The position numbers and the translations under genes were made by a program. Positions 34,401-42,264 of a stretch of DNA of 64,000 nucleotides are shown one piece after another. Position 1 is the first letter of the stretch. Each line of letters begins with the position of its first letter. The stretch covers positions 1 through 64,000 of the forward strand of contig NZ_BSCT01000012.1 of NCBI RefSeq assembly GCF_030159255.1, in the 5' to 3' direction. A model generated the notes under the pieces. That model had not been told where the DNA came from. It saw only the letters and a program-made list of their open reading frames with translations, and did not search any database. The stretch comes from Bradyrhizobium sp. SSBR45G (lineage in GTDB: Bacteria; Pseudomonadota; Alphaproteobacteria; Rhizobiales; Xanthobacteraceae).

Positions 34401-35183
34401 TCACGGCATCCGGCGATAGATCTGTAAATAATTCGTCGACGGCCGGCCGCCGATCCGCCAGCGCATGGTCAGCGGGTTGAGCTCGACGGCCACCGTCTCG
34501 ACCGCCACGAAGCGGCGCGGCGCGAGCAGGGCCTGCAGCTCGCTCGGCTTGACGAAGCGGCGCCAGTCATGGGTGCCGCGCGGCAGCCAGCCCAGGATGT
34601 ACTCCGCGCCGATGATCGCCTTCACGAACGAGATCGGCGTGCGGTTCAAGGTTCCAATCACCAGGAGGCCGCCGGGGCGCACGAGGTCGGCGACATCGCC
34701 GACGAAGCGGGCGAGATCGGCGACATGCTCGACCACCTCCAGCGTCATCACGATATCGGCGCGTTCGCCTTCAGCGACCAGATCCTCTGCCAGTGCGTGG
34801 CGATAGGCGACAGGAGCGCCCTGCTTGCGCGCATGATCGGCGGCGACGAGCACGTTGCGCTCGGCCGCGTCGATGCCGATGGTTCTTGCGCCGAGCCGCG
34901 ACAGCGGCTCGGTGACGATGCCGGCGCCGCAGCCGACGTCGATGATCTCGAGTCCGGCCAGCGGCTCGGCTGCGGCGGCATCGCGGCCGAGCAGGCTGGG
35001 CAAGCGCGCCATCAGATAGCTCACGCGCGCCGCATTGAAGTCATGGACGAGCTTGAAGGCGCCGTCGGGCTTCCACCATTCGTCGGCAAGGCGCGAGAAC
35101 CGCGCGATCTCGGCCGGGTCGACGGTCGACGGACCTTCGGCGGTCGCGGCGAAGGCAGGCCTCATGGCATCCTTGTAGAGCAT
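34401..35183 (-). CDS. ubiG: UbiG-type 3-demethylubiquinone/polyprenyl-hydroxybenzoate O-methyltransferase
   Basis: A 260-residue SAM-dependent O-methyltransferase of the UbiG type, which adds both O-methyl groups in ubiquinone synthesis. Seen: S-T-V-D-P-A-E-I-A-R-F-S near the start, W-W-K-P-D-G-A-F-K, the SAM motif I-I-D-V-G-C-G-A-G-I-V, M-T-L-E-V-V-E-H-V-A-D, and the diagnostic T-L-N-R-T-x-x-S-F and L-P-R-G-T-H-D-W. The start could be ATG 35183 or ATG 35165 (M-R-P-A-F), both with AAGGA-type sites. It is the last gene of a minus-strand operon, after the methyltransferase-like and DUF4149 genes. It may be a second copy, as bacteria of this type often carry ubiG elsewhere. Confidence 0.88.
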   Translation of the reverse strand: MLYKDAMRPAFAATAEGPSTVDPAEIARFSRLADEWWKPDGAFKLVHDFNAARVSYLMARLPSLLGRDAAAAEPLAGLEIIDVGCGAGIVTEPLSRLGARTIGIDAAERNVLVAADHARKQGAPVAYRHALAEDLVAEGERADIVMTLEVVEHVADLARFVGDVADLVRPGGLLVIGTLNRTPISFVKAIIGAEYILGWLPRGTHDWRRFVKPSELQALLAPRRFVAVETVAVELNPLTMRWRIGGRPSTNYLQIYRRMP

Positions 35184-35211
35184 CGTCGTCGTCCTTTCTC
35201 ACGCGCGCTCC

Positions 35212-35607
35212 TCACTGCGCGAGCCGCAGCAGCACGGCGGCGCTCAGCACGATGTGGACCAAGGTGAGCACGACCGAGGCGCCATGAAGGCGCGCGAAGC
35301 GGCGCCTGTCGCCCGCATCGGTGGCACGGTTGATCGCGGGCATCAGCAGCTGCCGCGCCAGCACCGCGGTGAGCGCAATCGCGGCGAGGGTTGCGCCCGC
35401 CATCTTGTCTCCGCTGATAGCGAGCGCGGCGCCGACGGCCGAAGCTGCGATCACGAACAGATAGAAATGTGGAAATGCACGGCGGATCAGCGGGCCCGCA
35501 CTGTCGGCCGGCAGCGCGCTGAACAGGAACGGCGCGAAGCCGAACGAGAACAGCGTCATGCCGCCGAACAGCAGCGCGGTGGCGAGCAGGGCGGCGGCGT
35601 TGATCAT
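35212..35607 (-). CDS. DUF4149-type membrane protein
   Basis: A 131-residue protein with four hydrophobic segments (about 4-24, 48-66, 70-90, 110-129). The F-G-G-M-T-L-F-S-F-G-F-A-P-F-L-F opening and the L-R-Q-L-L-M-P-A-I-N-R helix fit the DUF4149/TMEM205-like four-helix family. The start ATG 35607 overlaps the stop of the upstream methyltransferase-like gene by four bases (35604-35607), so the two are coupled. ubiG follows 28 bases after its stop. The operon context hints at a lipid or quinone link, but there is no direct evidence. Confidence 0.8.
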   Translation of the reverse strand: MINAAALLATALLFGGMTLFSFGFAPFLFSALPADSAGPLIRRAFPHFYLFVIAASAVGAALAISGDKMAGATLAAIALTAVLARQLLMPAINRATDAGDRRRFARLHGASVVLTLVHIVLSAAVLLRLAQ

Positions 35608-36422
35608 GGCGTCTGCTCCCGGCGCGACGGCCAGCACGGCACGACATAGGGCACGCGGGCGCGATAGGCCGCGAAGCGCGCGCCGTAGATCTGCATGAAG
35701 CGCCGCTCCTTCCAGCGCGGCGCGAGCAGGCAATAGGCCGACAGCACCAGCGCGACCGCGAGCTGATCGGGTGTCCACACCGGCACCGGCCACAGGGCCA
35801 GCGCGAACGACAGATAGATCGGCTGGCGGATGATCGCGAACAGGCCTGTGACCGGCATGTCCGGAAAGCGCGGCGCGCGATCGGCCATCAGCGACAGCCA
35901 GCCGAGCGCGCCCGACTGCACCTCGGCGCCGGCATCCCAGCTGGCGCGGATCAGCAACAGCCAGGCGCTGGCATAGGCAAGGCACAGCACGATGAACGCG
36001 ACGCCTTCCGCGCGCCACCAGATGATGCCGCTCGGCGTCCACAACGCGAACAGGCACAATAGCTGCAGCGAGGCGATGATCGCATAATGCGTGGTGGCGA
36101 GCGTCGTCCCATGGGGACCGAGCCGCGCCAGCCAGCGGCGTCCCCGGCCGAGCAGCAGCGAATGCACCAGCGGAAACTGCAGCAGCAGGCCGGCATTGGC
36201 GGCGTACGCCCACGGCCGGGGCACGCGGCCAAAGCTCTCGCTCATGCCGTAGAACATCGCGCCGATCATCGAAAGCACGGCGAGGGCGAACAGCGCATGG
36301 CACACGAGGCCGGTGGCGACCGCCAGCGCGAAGCGGCCTGCGCCATGAGGCGCAGCCAGTGCGGCGCGCAGCAGCGCGGTCAGACGTGCAAGGTGGGAAG
36401 AAGAAATTGAGTTGCTCACCAT
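35604..36422 (-). CDS. Isoprenylcysteine-carboxyl-methyltransferase-like membrane protein
   Basis: A 272-residue polytopic membrane protein, counted from ATG 36422; a longer frame to 36467 has no support. Six or so hydrophobic segments precede the C-terminal signature of the ICMT/PEMT/NnrU-like superfamily: G-L-F-A-I-I-R-Q-P-I-Y-L-S-F, then W-K-E-R-R-F-M-Q-I-Y-G-A-R-F-A-A-Y, the cofactor-binding half of such methyltransferases. The substrate is unknown: a lipid or prenylated small molecule is plausible. It is the first gene of a three-gene operon with DUF4149 and ubiG. Confidence 0.8.
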   Translation of the reverse strand: MVSNSISSSHLARLTALLRAALAAPHGAGRFALAVATGLVCHALFALAVLSMIGAMFYGMSESFGRVPRPWAYAANAGLLLQFPLVHSLLLGRGRRWLARLGPHGTTLATTHYAIIASLQLLCLFALWTPSGIIWWRAEGVAFIVLCLAYASAWLLLIRASWDAGAEVQSGALGWLSLMADRAPRFPDMPVTGLFAIIRQPIYLSFALALWPVPVWTPDQLAVALVLSAYCLLAPRWKERRFMQIYGARFAAYRARVPYVVPCWPSRREQTP

Positions 36423-36533
36423 CCGGCTACGCCGGCCGCTTTGCAGCGGATCTCCGGACAGCATCACGGCTGCGTGAAAGCAGTCTGCTCCGCGGCGCGT
36501 TTCACCGCCGGCGATCAGGACGCAGGCAGGACC

Positions 36534-36944
36534 CTACACCTTCATGTCGACCACGATCCGGCTCATCTCGTCGCTCGCCTTCAGCACGCGGGCATTGGCG
36601 GCAAAGCTGTATTTGGCGACCAGCTGGCTGATCATCTCCTGCGCGAGATCGACGTTCGGCGCAGCGACGAGACCGTCACTGTTGGCGAACGGTGCCGACG
36701 GGTCGTAGCTCGCCGATGTCCCATTGCTGGCCTTGGTGATGGTCGCCTGCGTGCCGCCGCCGGCGACGTCGCTCTGCACCAACTCCAGCGGCACATAGGC
36801 CTTCGGCGCCCCCGAAGGCACGTTGCCGTTGGCGTCGGGCAGCGCGCCCGTGCTCCTGGCATTGGCGACGTTCGCGGCGGAGACCTCGAGCCGGGTCGAG
36901 GCGGCCTTCATGCCGGAGACTGCGATGGTGGCGATGGGGCTCAT
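36534..36944 (-). CDS. Orphan flagellar basal-body rod (FlgC-like) protein
   Basis: A 136-residue protein with the two terminal helices of flagellar rod/hook proteins. The N-terminal I-A-V-S-G-M-K-A-A-S-T-R-L-E-V-S-A-A-N-V-A-N-A matches the L-x-x-x-A-x-N-x-A-N-x rod motif. The C-terminal V-D-L-A-Q-E-M-I-S-Q-L-V-A-K-Y-S-F-A-A-N-A-R-V-L-K-A matches the rod C-terminal domain. FlgC is normally about 140 residues, so the length fits. No other flagellar gene is in the window. It is isolated from any fli/flg operon and might be a second rod protein, a domesticated paralogue or a relic. Confidence 0.85.
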   Translation of the reverse strand: MSPIATIAVSGMKAASTRLEVSAANVANARSTGALPDANGNVPSGAPKAYVPLELVQSDVAGGGTQATITKASNGTSASYDPSAPFANSDGLVAAPNVDLAQEMISQLVAKYSFAANARVLKASDEMSRIVVDMKV

Positions 36945-37130
36945 GGGGCGGCAGCTAAGCCTGGAGCGTGCGAAGCAAGCGTCAAGACGGATGAAGACAT
37001 TCGAACGACCGGCGCAACGCTTCGTTGACCATCGGCGGCCTCATCTGCGGCGTCTTCACCGTGGATTGCTCCTGAAGGCGCTTACTGCCGGCCGCGCCGC
37101 GCGGTATTTTGCCGAGCAAGGAGTTCCCTC

Positions 37131-38750
37131 ATGGCCAAAGCTGGCGCGAAGGCAGCCGATTTCGATTTCCACGCCAGGTCGCTCGCGGCCGGGCTTGCCA
37201 AGGGCCGGATGCCGCGGCCGACGCCGGAGATCGAACGCTTCCTCCTCGACAATTCCACCGAGATCTTTGCCGCGGCCGAGGGCGTCTGCCGCAACATGCC
37301 GCCGGACGGCGACGACGAGGTGCTCGGCATCGCCTATCTGTTTCTGCTGCAGATCCTGCTGGCGGGGCTGAACCAGCGGGTGAGGCGCGGCGCCAAGGAT
37401 GCCGCCGATCTCATCGCGCGCTTTCAGTCCGATCTGGCCGAGCGGGCCGAGGCCGGCGAGATCGACGGCACGCTGCTGGCTTATCTCGGCGGCGCGCTGC
37501 AGCAGGCCGGCATCGCCGCCTCGCCCGAGCTCACCGCGGTCTCGGCCGAGCTTGGCGGCGGGGACGGGGACGAGATGCTGCCGTCCGACATCGTCTCGAC
37601 TCTCGACGAGATCCTCAAGGCCTGCGACGGCGATTCGTTCCAGGTGGTGTTCTCATTCGCCGAGGGGGGCCACCTGCTCCCCGACGACGCCAAGATCGCG
37701 CTGGCCATTCATCTGGTGCAGTCCGAGCGACCGGATGCCCGTGCCGCTGCGGTCCTGTTCCTGCAGAGCGGCAGCCCGGCTGTGCGCAAGGCAGCGGCCG
37801 CGGCGTTGGTGGAGCAGATCTCGACCTTGTCCCCGGTCGACCTCCGGCGCGTCATCGCGATGCGCAACTGGCGGCCGGAAGGTGAGCGCGCCGCCATCGA
37901 CGCCATCATTCACAAGGCCCGCGCGGCCGGCGTGGCCTGTGCATCCTGGCCGAAGGGCAGCGCCGACACACTGAAGTCGAGCGCGATCGACGGCTCAGGC
38001 GCGCAGCTTTTCATCGCGACCTCGCCCATTGACCGCAAAACGAAGCGGGTGTCGACGATCTTCACCCGGACCGGCATTACCGAGGCGATGACCAGCCCGC
38101 CGCAGCCGCTTCGGGCCGTCAAGGAGATGATGGGTCTGGGAATCCAGGGCCCGCTGCTGGACGTGAGCCGGGCCTACGTCGACCGCATGGTCGGGCATCA
38201 TCTCGGGCTCACGATCAAACGCGGCGAGGTGCCGCCGGCGGGGCTGCTGCAGGTCGCGGAGACGATTGGCGGCGCGGATTGGCAGCCGGCCCGGCTGGAT
38301 TGTCGCGAGGTCTTGAACGAGCTCATCGCCGACCTGCCGGAGGAGTTGCGCGATCCCGCAGATGTCGCCCTCGCGCTCGCCGACAGCGACGACATCTTCG
38401 AGCTCGACGACATCCAGGACTCCTGGTTCGAGGACGATGCCGAGCTGGAGCAGAAGGTGAAGAGCTCCAGCGGCCGTGCGCGCGCGAAGCTTCCCGCCAA
38501 GCTGCTGCTGAACACTGGCGCGATCGGCGCGCAGCGCGCGCGCTGGGCCGAGCTGTTCGTGATGACGGCGCTGTGGTTGCGCGAGCGGCCGCGTGACCAA
38601 TCGTCCGGCTGGGCCGATCTCGTCGTGGTCGCACGCGCCGTGCTCGACGGTCACGACCTCGGCCAGATCGGGCTGATGCGCGCGATCGCCGAGCGGACTG
38701 TCGAATATCTCGCCGAGGACGACGACGATCTTCAGGACGATCCGTTCTGA
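37131..38750 (+). CDS. Conserved hypothetical protein, 539 aa, helical-repeat type
   Basis: A 539-residue soluble, mainly helical acidic protein without a signal peptide. I recognise no named family. Two regions resemble HEAT-like helical repeats (A-I-H-L-V-Q-S-E-R-P-D-A-R-A-A-A-V-L-F-L-Q-S-G-S-P-A-V-R-K-A-A-A-A-A-L). A later stretch is strongly acidic (D-D-I-F-E-L-D-D-I-Q-D-S-W-F-E-D-D-A-E-L-E), and the tail ends in E-D-D-D-D-L-Q-D-D-P-F. AAGGAG precedes ATG 37131. Its 3' end overlaps the convergent 2Fe-2S ferredoxin gene by 19 bases. Confidence 0.8.
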   Translation: MAKAGAKAADFDFHARSLAAGLAKGRMPRPTPEIERFLLDNSTEIFAAAEGVCRNMPPDGDDEVLGIAYLFLLQILLAGLNQRVRRGAKDAADLIARFQSDLAERAEAGEIDGTLLAYLGGALQQAGIAASPELTAVSAELGGGDGDEMLPSDIVSTLDEILKACDGDSFQVVFSFAEGGHLLPDDAKIALAIHLVQSERPDARAAAVLFLQSGSPAVRKAAAAALVEQISTLSPVDLRRVIAMRNWRPEGERAAIDAIIHKARAAGVACASWPKGSADTLKSSAIDGSGAQLFIATSPIDRKTKRVSTIFTRTGITEAMTSPPQPLRAVKEMMGLGIQGPLLDVSRAYVDRMVGHHLGLTIKRGEVPPAGLLQVAETIGGADWQPARLDCREVLNELIADLPEELRDPADVALALADSDDIFELDDIQDSWFEDDAELEQKVKSSSGRARAKLPAKLLLNTGAIGAQRARWAELFVMTALWLRERPRDQSSGWADLVVVARAVLDGHDLGQIGLMRAIAERTVEYLAEDDDDLQDDPF

Positions 38751-39043
38751 GCCTCGCGTAACAGCGCTAGGGCGTCTGCAACGTCCTCGGTCGAGCAGAC
38801 GAGCACGTAGTTGCCGTGCGCGGCGGCGCCGCCGCCGGTCATGATGACCGCGCGCTTCGGACACAGGCCGAAGCAGCTCGTCATGATGACGCGCGGCGGC
38901 TTGCCGCCTAAACCGACCGCGTGTTTCGTTGCGCGCTTGATGGCCTTCTTGAGGCCCTTGGCGTCGTCGCTGCGGCCGAGACATTTGCGGCAGACGAACA
39001 CGGGGGCAGGGCGGCGCGGGCTGATGAGGGTGGGGAGGGCCAT
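38732..39043 (-). CDS. Thioredoxin-like 2Fe-2S ferredoxin
   Basis: A 103-residue protein of the thioredoxin-fold [2Fe-2S] ferredoxin group. The four cluster ligands are C18-R-K-C21 and C57-F-G-L-C61, followed by P-K-R-A-V. The core strand order (F-V-C...V-I-M-T-S-C-F-G-L-C) matches other members that accept electrons or sense redox state. The C-terminal V-A-D-A-L-A-L-L helix is usual. It is convergent with, and overlaps, the 539-residue gene. Partner unknown. Confidence 0.85.
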   Translation of the reverse strand: MALPTLISPRRPAPVFVCRKCLGRSDDAKGLKKAIKRATKHAVGLGGKPPRVIMTSCFGLCPKRAVIMTGGGAAAHGNYVLVCSTEDVADALALLREAQNGSS

Positions 39044-39323
39044 GCCCGTTCAGCTAGGCGGCGGCGCCATGCTCGACATCCCCTGGGGATGCGCAGCCGC
39101 CGTGCGGAAGCCGGGGTTCCGGCCTCCCCGGTTTCGTCAGAGCGGGGTGAAGTGGGCTATTGCCCATGCTCGGAGCATATGATCTGGTCCGCGGGAGGCA
39201 GGTCGGCTCGCCCTGGGGATGGCCCTGGGACGTCAGTTCCCGATGCCGCGACGGCCTGCCATAGTGCCTGCCGATGCCGGTGATGCGCGGCGCGTGGATG
39301 GATGGAGGAGAGCACTCGGCGTC

Positions 39324-40271
39324 ATGGCGGGCGACAATGAGAAATCACGGCTCGACGATGCCGCGCGCGCCGGATGGCTGTATTTCATCGCCGGCCACAC
39401 CCAGGACGAGATCGCCCGGATGCTGCAGGTGTCGCGCGCCTCGGCGCAGCGGCTGGTGTCGCTGTGCCTCGCCGAGCGGCTGATCACGTTCCGGCTCGAG
39501 CATCCCATCGCCTCCTGCATGGCGCTGGCGGCACAGCTCAAGGAACGGTTCGCGCTCGTCCATTGCGAGGTGGTGCCGACCGATCCGGCTGCGCCCACCG
39601 GGTCTGCGGGGATCGCCGAGCGCTGCGCCAACCTGCTGGAGACGACCCTGCGCGCGGAGACGCCGGTCATCATCGCGCTCGGGACCGGGCGCGCGGTGCG
39701 GGCCGCGGTCGAGCGCGTGTCGCCGGTCGACCGGCCCGAGCACCAGATCGTCTCGCTGGTCGGCAACATCCTGGCCGACGGTTCCGCCAGCTTCTTCGAT
39801 ACCGTGGGAAGGCTCGCCGACCGCACCGGCGCCCGGCATTATCCGATGCCGCTTCCGTTCCTGATGGGCACCGAGGACGAGCGCGACCGCATGGTCCGGC
39901 TCGACGCCATCGCCAAGGTCAAGGCGGTCGCCGACAAGGCCGATCTGAAGCTGGTCGGCATCGGCCAGATGGACCAGAAGGCACAGATGCATGTCGACGG
40001 CTTCGTCACCCGCGACGAGCTCACCGAGATGATGCGGCTTGGGGCCATCGGCGAGATCACCGGCTGGGCCTACGACGCCAAGGGTATCGTGATCGATGGC
40101 GGCACCAACCGCAGGCTCACGAGCATCCCGCCCGAGGTTCCGGCCCGCGCGATGACGATCGCGGCGGCGGTTGGACCTGCGAAGATCCCGGCGATCCGTG
40201 CCGCACTGACGGGGCGGCTGATCAACGGCCTGATTACCGACGAGGCCACGGCGCGCGCCATCCTGGCTTGA
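39324..40271 (+). CDS. SorC/DeoR-type sugar-binding transcriptional regulator
   Basis: A 315-residue regulator, counted from ATG 39324. The N-terminal helix-turn-helix is G-H-T-Q-D-E-I-A-R-M-L-Q-V-S-R-A-S-A-Q-R-L-V (about 23-44). The rest is the SorC sugar-phosphate-binding domain: I-A-L-G-T-G-R-A-V-R-A-A near 115, S-L-V-G-N-I-L-A-D-G, G-I-G-Q-M-D, G-E-I-T-G-W-A-Y-D and I-D-G-G-T-N-R-R-L. Such proteins respond to a phosphorylated sugar or polyol. It precedes the polyol transport operon and is its likely regulator. The start could be earlier (a longer frame begins at 39219), but M-A-G-D-N-E-K is the best fit. Confidence 0.9.
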   Translation: MAGDNEKSRLDDAARAGWLYFIAGHTQDEIARMLQVSRASAQRLVSLCLAERLITFRLEHPIASCMALAAQLKERFALVHCEVVPTDPAAPTGSAGIAERCANLLETTLRAETPVIIALGTGRAVRAAVERVSPVDRPEHQIVSLVGNILADGSASFFDTVGRLADRTGARHYPMPLPFLMGTEDERDRMVRLDAIAKVKAVADKADLKLVGIGQMDQKAQMHVDGFVTRDELTEMMRLGAIGEITGWAYDAKGIVIDGGTNRRLTSIPPEVPARAMTIAAAVGPAKIPAIRAALTGRLINGLITDEATARAILA

Positions 40272-40292
40272 CGTCGCCCAACTCTCTCCTCC

Positions 40293-40445
40293 CGTCATTC
40301 CGGGGCATTCGTGCCAGCGAATGAGCCCGGAATCCACAACCCCAGGCCGACGTTTCGAGACGAGATGCCCACGACAAGTGTGCCCCGCACTCCTCCCTGT
40401 GGGTATGGGTTCCGGGCTCGCGCTTGCGCGCGCCCCGGAACGACG
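40293..40445. repeat. Nested double palindrome (REP-like)
   Basis: Outer arms CGTCATTCCGGGGC (40293-40306) and GCCCCGGAACGACG (40432-40445) pair at 13 of 14 positions. Inside them, GAGCCCGGAATCC (40323-40335) and GGGTTCCGGGCTC (40407-40419) pair at 12 of 13. This is a known style of intergenic repeat in the group. It lies in the 343-base gap between the regulator gene and the binding-protein gene. Confidence 0.65.
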
Positions 40446-40463
40446 CGTGGGGAGAGAGGCGCC

Positions 40464-40590
40464 ATGTTCAAAGGTACTTCAATCGCCTGGTAACACCTCG
40501 CCGCGCCGCACAACCTGTGGGCGCCGACTCATGCTTGACAAAGTCTGACCGTTGTTGTGAACATCAGCCCAGCCCGTGAGCATATGTTCA
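40464..40590 (+). promoter_or_regulatory. Promoter of the polyol operon with three ATGTTCA half-sites
   Basis: A consensus -35 TTGACA (40535-40540) is followed after 17 bases by TGAACA (40558-40563), a poor -10. The heptamer ATGTTCA occurs at 40464-40470 and 40584-40590, and its reverse complement TGAACAT at 40558-40564, covering the -10. The last two form an inverted pair centred 26 bases apart. These are the best candidates for the operator of the SorC-type regulator. Confidence 0.5.
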
Positions 40591-40614
40591 AAAGACACGG
40601 GAAGGGAGGACACC

Positions 40615-41943
40615 GTGAAGACCATCTTCACTCGGACGAGCATGCTTGCCGTCCTGATGGGCGCCGCCGCGCTGACCGCCGCGCCCGCACTGGCCGAGAC
40701 GACCCTGACCATCGCCACCGTCAACAATGGCGACATGATCCGGATGCAGGGCCTCACCGGCGAATTCACCAAGGCCAATCCCGACATCGCCGTGAAATGG
40801 GTGACCCTGGAGGAGAACGTGCTGCGCCAGCGCGTCACCACCGACATCGCCACCAAGGGCGGCCAGTTTGATATCCTCACCATCGGCACCTACGAGGTGC
40901 CGATCTGGGCCAAGAAGAACTGGCTGGTGCCGCTCGACAAGCTCGGCGCGGACTATGACGCGGGCGACATCCTGCCCAAGATCAAGGATGCGGTCTCCGT
41001 CGACGGCAAGCTCTATGCGGCGCCGTTCTACGGCGAGAGCTCGATGGTGATGTACCGCACCGATCTGTTCGACAAGGCCGGTCTGAAGATGCCGGAGAGC
41101 CCGACCTGGGACTTCGTCATCAATGCAGCGAAGAAGCTGACCGACAAGCCCGGCGGCGTGTTCGGCATCTGCCTGCGCGGCAAGGCCGGCTGGGGCGAGA
41201 ACATGGCGTTCCTGACCGCGATGTCGAACTCGTTCGGCGCGCGCTGGTTCGACGAGAAATGGCAGCCGCAGTTCAACACGCCGGAATGGAAGACCACGCT
41301 GACGACCTATGTCGAGCTGATGAAGGAGGCCGGCCCTCCCGGCGCCAGCTCGAACGGCTTCAACGAGAACCTCGCGCTGTTCAACTCCGGCAAATGCGCG
41401 ATGTGGATCGACGCCACCGTGGCGGCGTCGTTCGTCACCAATCCGAAGGAGTCGAAGGTCGCCGACAAGGTCGGCTTCGCGCTCGCGCCGAACACCGGGC
41501 TCGGCAAGAACGCCAACTGGCTGTGGGCGTGGAGCCTCGCGGTCCCCGCCGGCTCGCAGAAGGTCGAGGCGGCCGAGAAGTTCATCGCCTGGGCGACCAG
41601 CAAGGACTATCTCAAGCTGGTGGCCTCGAAGGACGGCTGGGCCAACGTGCCGCCGGGCACGCGCACCTCGCTCTACAAGAACGAGGAGTATCTGAAGGTC
41701 GCGCCGTTTGCCAAGCTGACGCTGGCCTCGATCGATGCCGCCGATCCGAACAAGCCGACGGTGAAGCCGGTGCCCTATGTCGGCGTGCAATACGCGGCCA
41801 TCCCTGAATTCCAGGGCATCGGCACCGCTGTCGGACAGCAGTTCTCCGCTGCGCTCGCCGGCTCGATGACGGTCGATGCGGCGCTGGCTGCGGCGCAGTC
41901 GTCAACCGAACGCGAGATGAAGCGCGCCGGCTACATCAAATAG
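40615..41943 (+). CDS. Polyol/sugar ABC transporter substrate-binding protein
   Basis: A 442-residue periplasmic binding protein of family 1 (MalE/SmoE/MtlE-like), for sugar alcohols by context. I chose the GTG at 40615 because GGGAGGA lies just upstream and the product then starts with a proper signal peptide (V-K-T-I-F-T-R-T...A-P-A-L-A, cleavage near residue 27). Family signs: L-T-I-A-T-V-N-N-G-D-M-I-R-M-Q, F-D-I-L-T-I-G-T-Y-E-V-P-I-W-A-K, and F-N-S-G-K-C-A-M-W-I-D-A-T-V-A. It is the first gene of the transport operon, but a strong hairpin terminator and two palindromes part it from the permease genes. Confidence 0.92.
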   Translation: MKTIFTRTSMLAVLMGAAALTAAPALAETTLTIATVNNGDMIRMQGLTGEFTKANPDIAVKWVTLEENVLRQRVTTDIATKGGQFDILTIGTYEVPIWAKKNWLVPLDKLGADYDAGDILPKIKDAVSVDGKLYAAPFYGESSMVMYRTDLFDKAGLKMPESPTWDFVINAAKKLTDKPGGVFGICLRGKAGWGENMAFLTAMSNSFGARWFDEKWQPQFNTPEWKTTLTTYVELMKEAGPPGASSNGFNENLALFNSGKCAMWIDATVAASFVTNPKESKVADKVGFALAPNTGLGKNANWLWAWSLAVPAGSQKVEAAEKFIAWATSKDYLKLVASKDGWANVPPGTRTSLYKNEEYLKVAPFAKLTLASIDAADPNKPTVKPVPYVGVQYAAIPEFQGIGTAVGQQFSAALAGSMTVDAALAAAQSSTEREMKRAGYIK

Positions 41944-41994
41944 GCGCGCCAAGGTTATCAGCTCGACCAGAAACTCCTCCCGAGCTGATCACTG

Positions 41995-42033
41995 GCGGCC
42001 ATCCCTCCCCACAGGGATGGCCGCATTTTCTCT
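41995..42033 (+). terminator. Strong intrinsic terminator/attenuator after the binding-protein gene
   Basis: A perfect 12-base GC-rich stem (41995-42006 with 42013-42024; core GGCCATCCCT/AGGGATGGCC) with a 6-base loop is followed by ATTTTCTCT. It lies 51 bases past the binding-protein stop and well before the permease start at 42265. Partial read-through would give more binding protein than permease. Confidence 0.75.
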
Positions 42034-42048
42034 CCGCTCCAAAAGAAC

Positions 42049-42232
42049 CGTAGGGTGGGCAAAGCGCAGCGTGCCCACCGTCGGGCGGCGAACCGTGAGG
42101 CCGGTGGGCACGGCGCTGCGCGCCTTTGCCCACCCTACGCAAACTCACAGTCGTCATTGCGAGGAGCGAAGCGACGAAGCAATCCAGAATCCCGCCACGA
42201 CTCTGGATTGCTTCGCTTCGCTCGCAATGACG
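42049..42232. repeat. Two REP-like palindromes between binding-protein and permease genes
   Basis: The first has perfect 15-base arms CGTAGGGTGGGCAAA (42049-42063) and TTTGCCCACCCTACG (42125-42139) with further inner pairing. The second has arms starting CGTCATTGCGAGGAGCG (42152 onward) and ending CGCTCGCAATGACG (to 42232), with CAATCCAG/CTGGATTG inside. Degenerate relatives occur at 59861-59983. Both sit inside the transport operon. Confidence 0.8.
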
Positions 42233-42264
42233 GCGTTGTTCATCGAGCAAGGCGGATAGCGACC

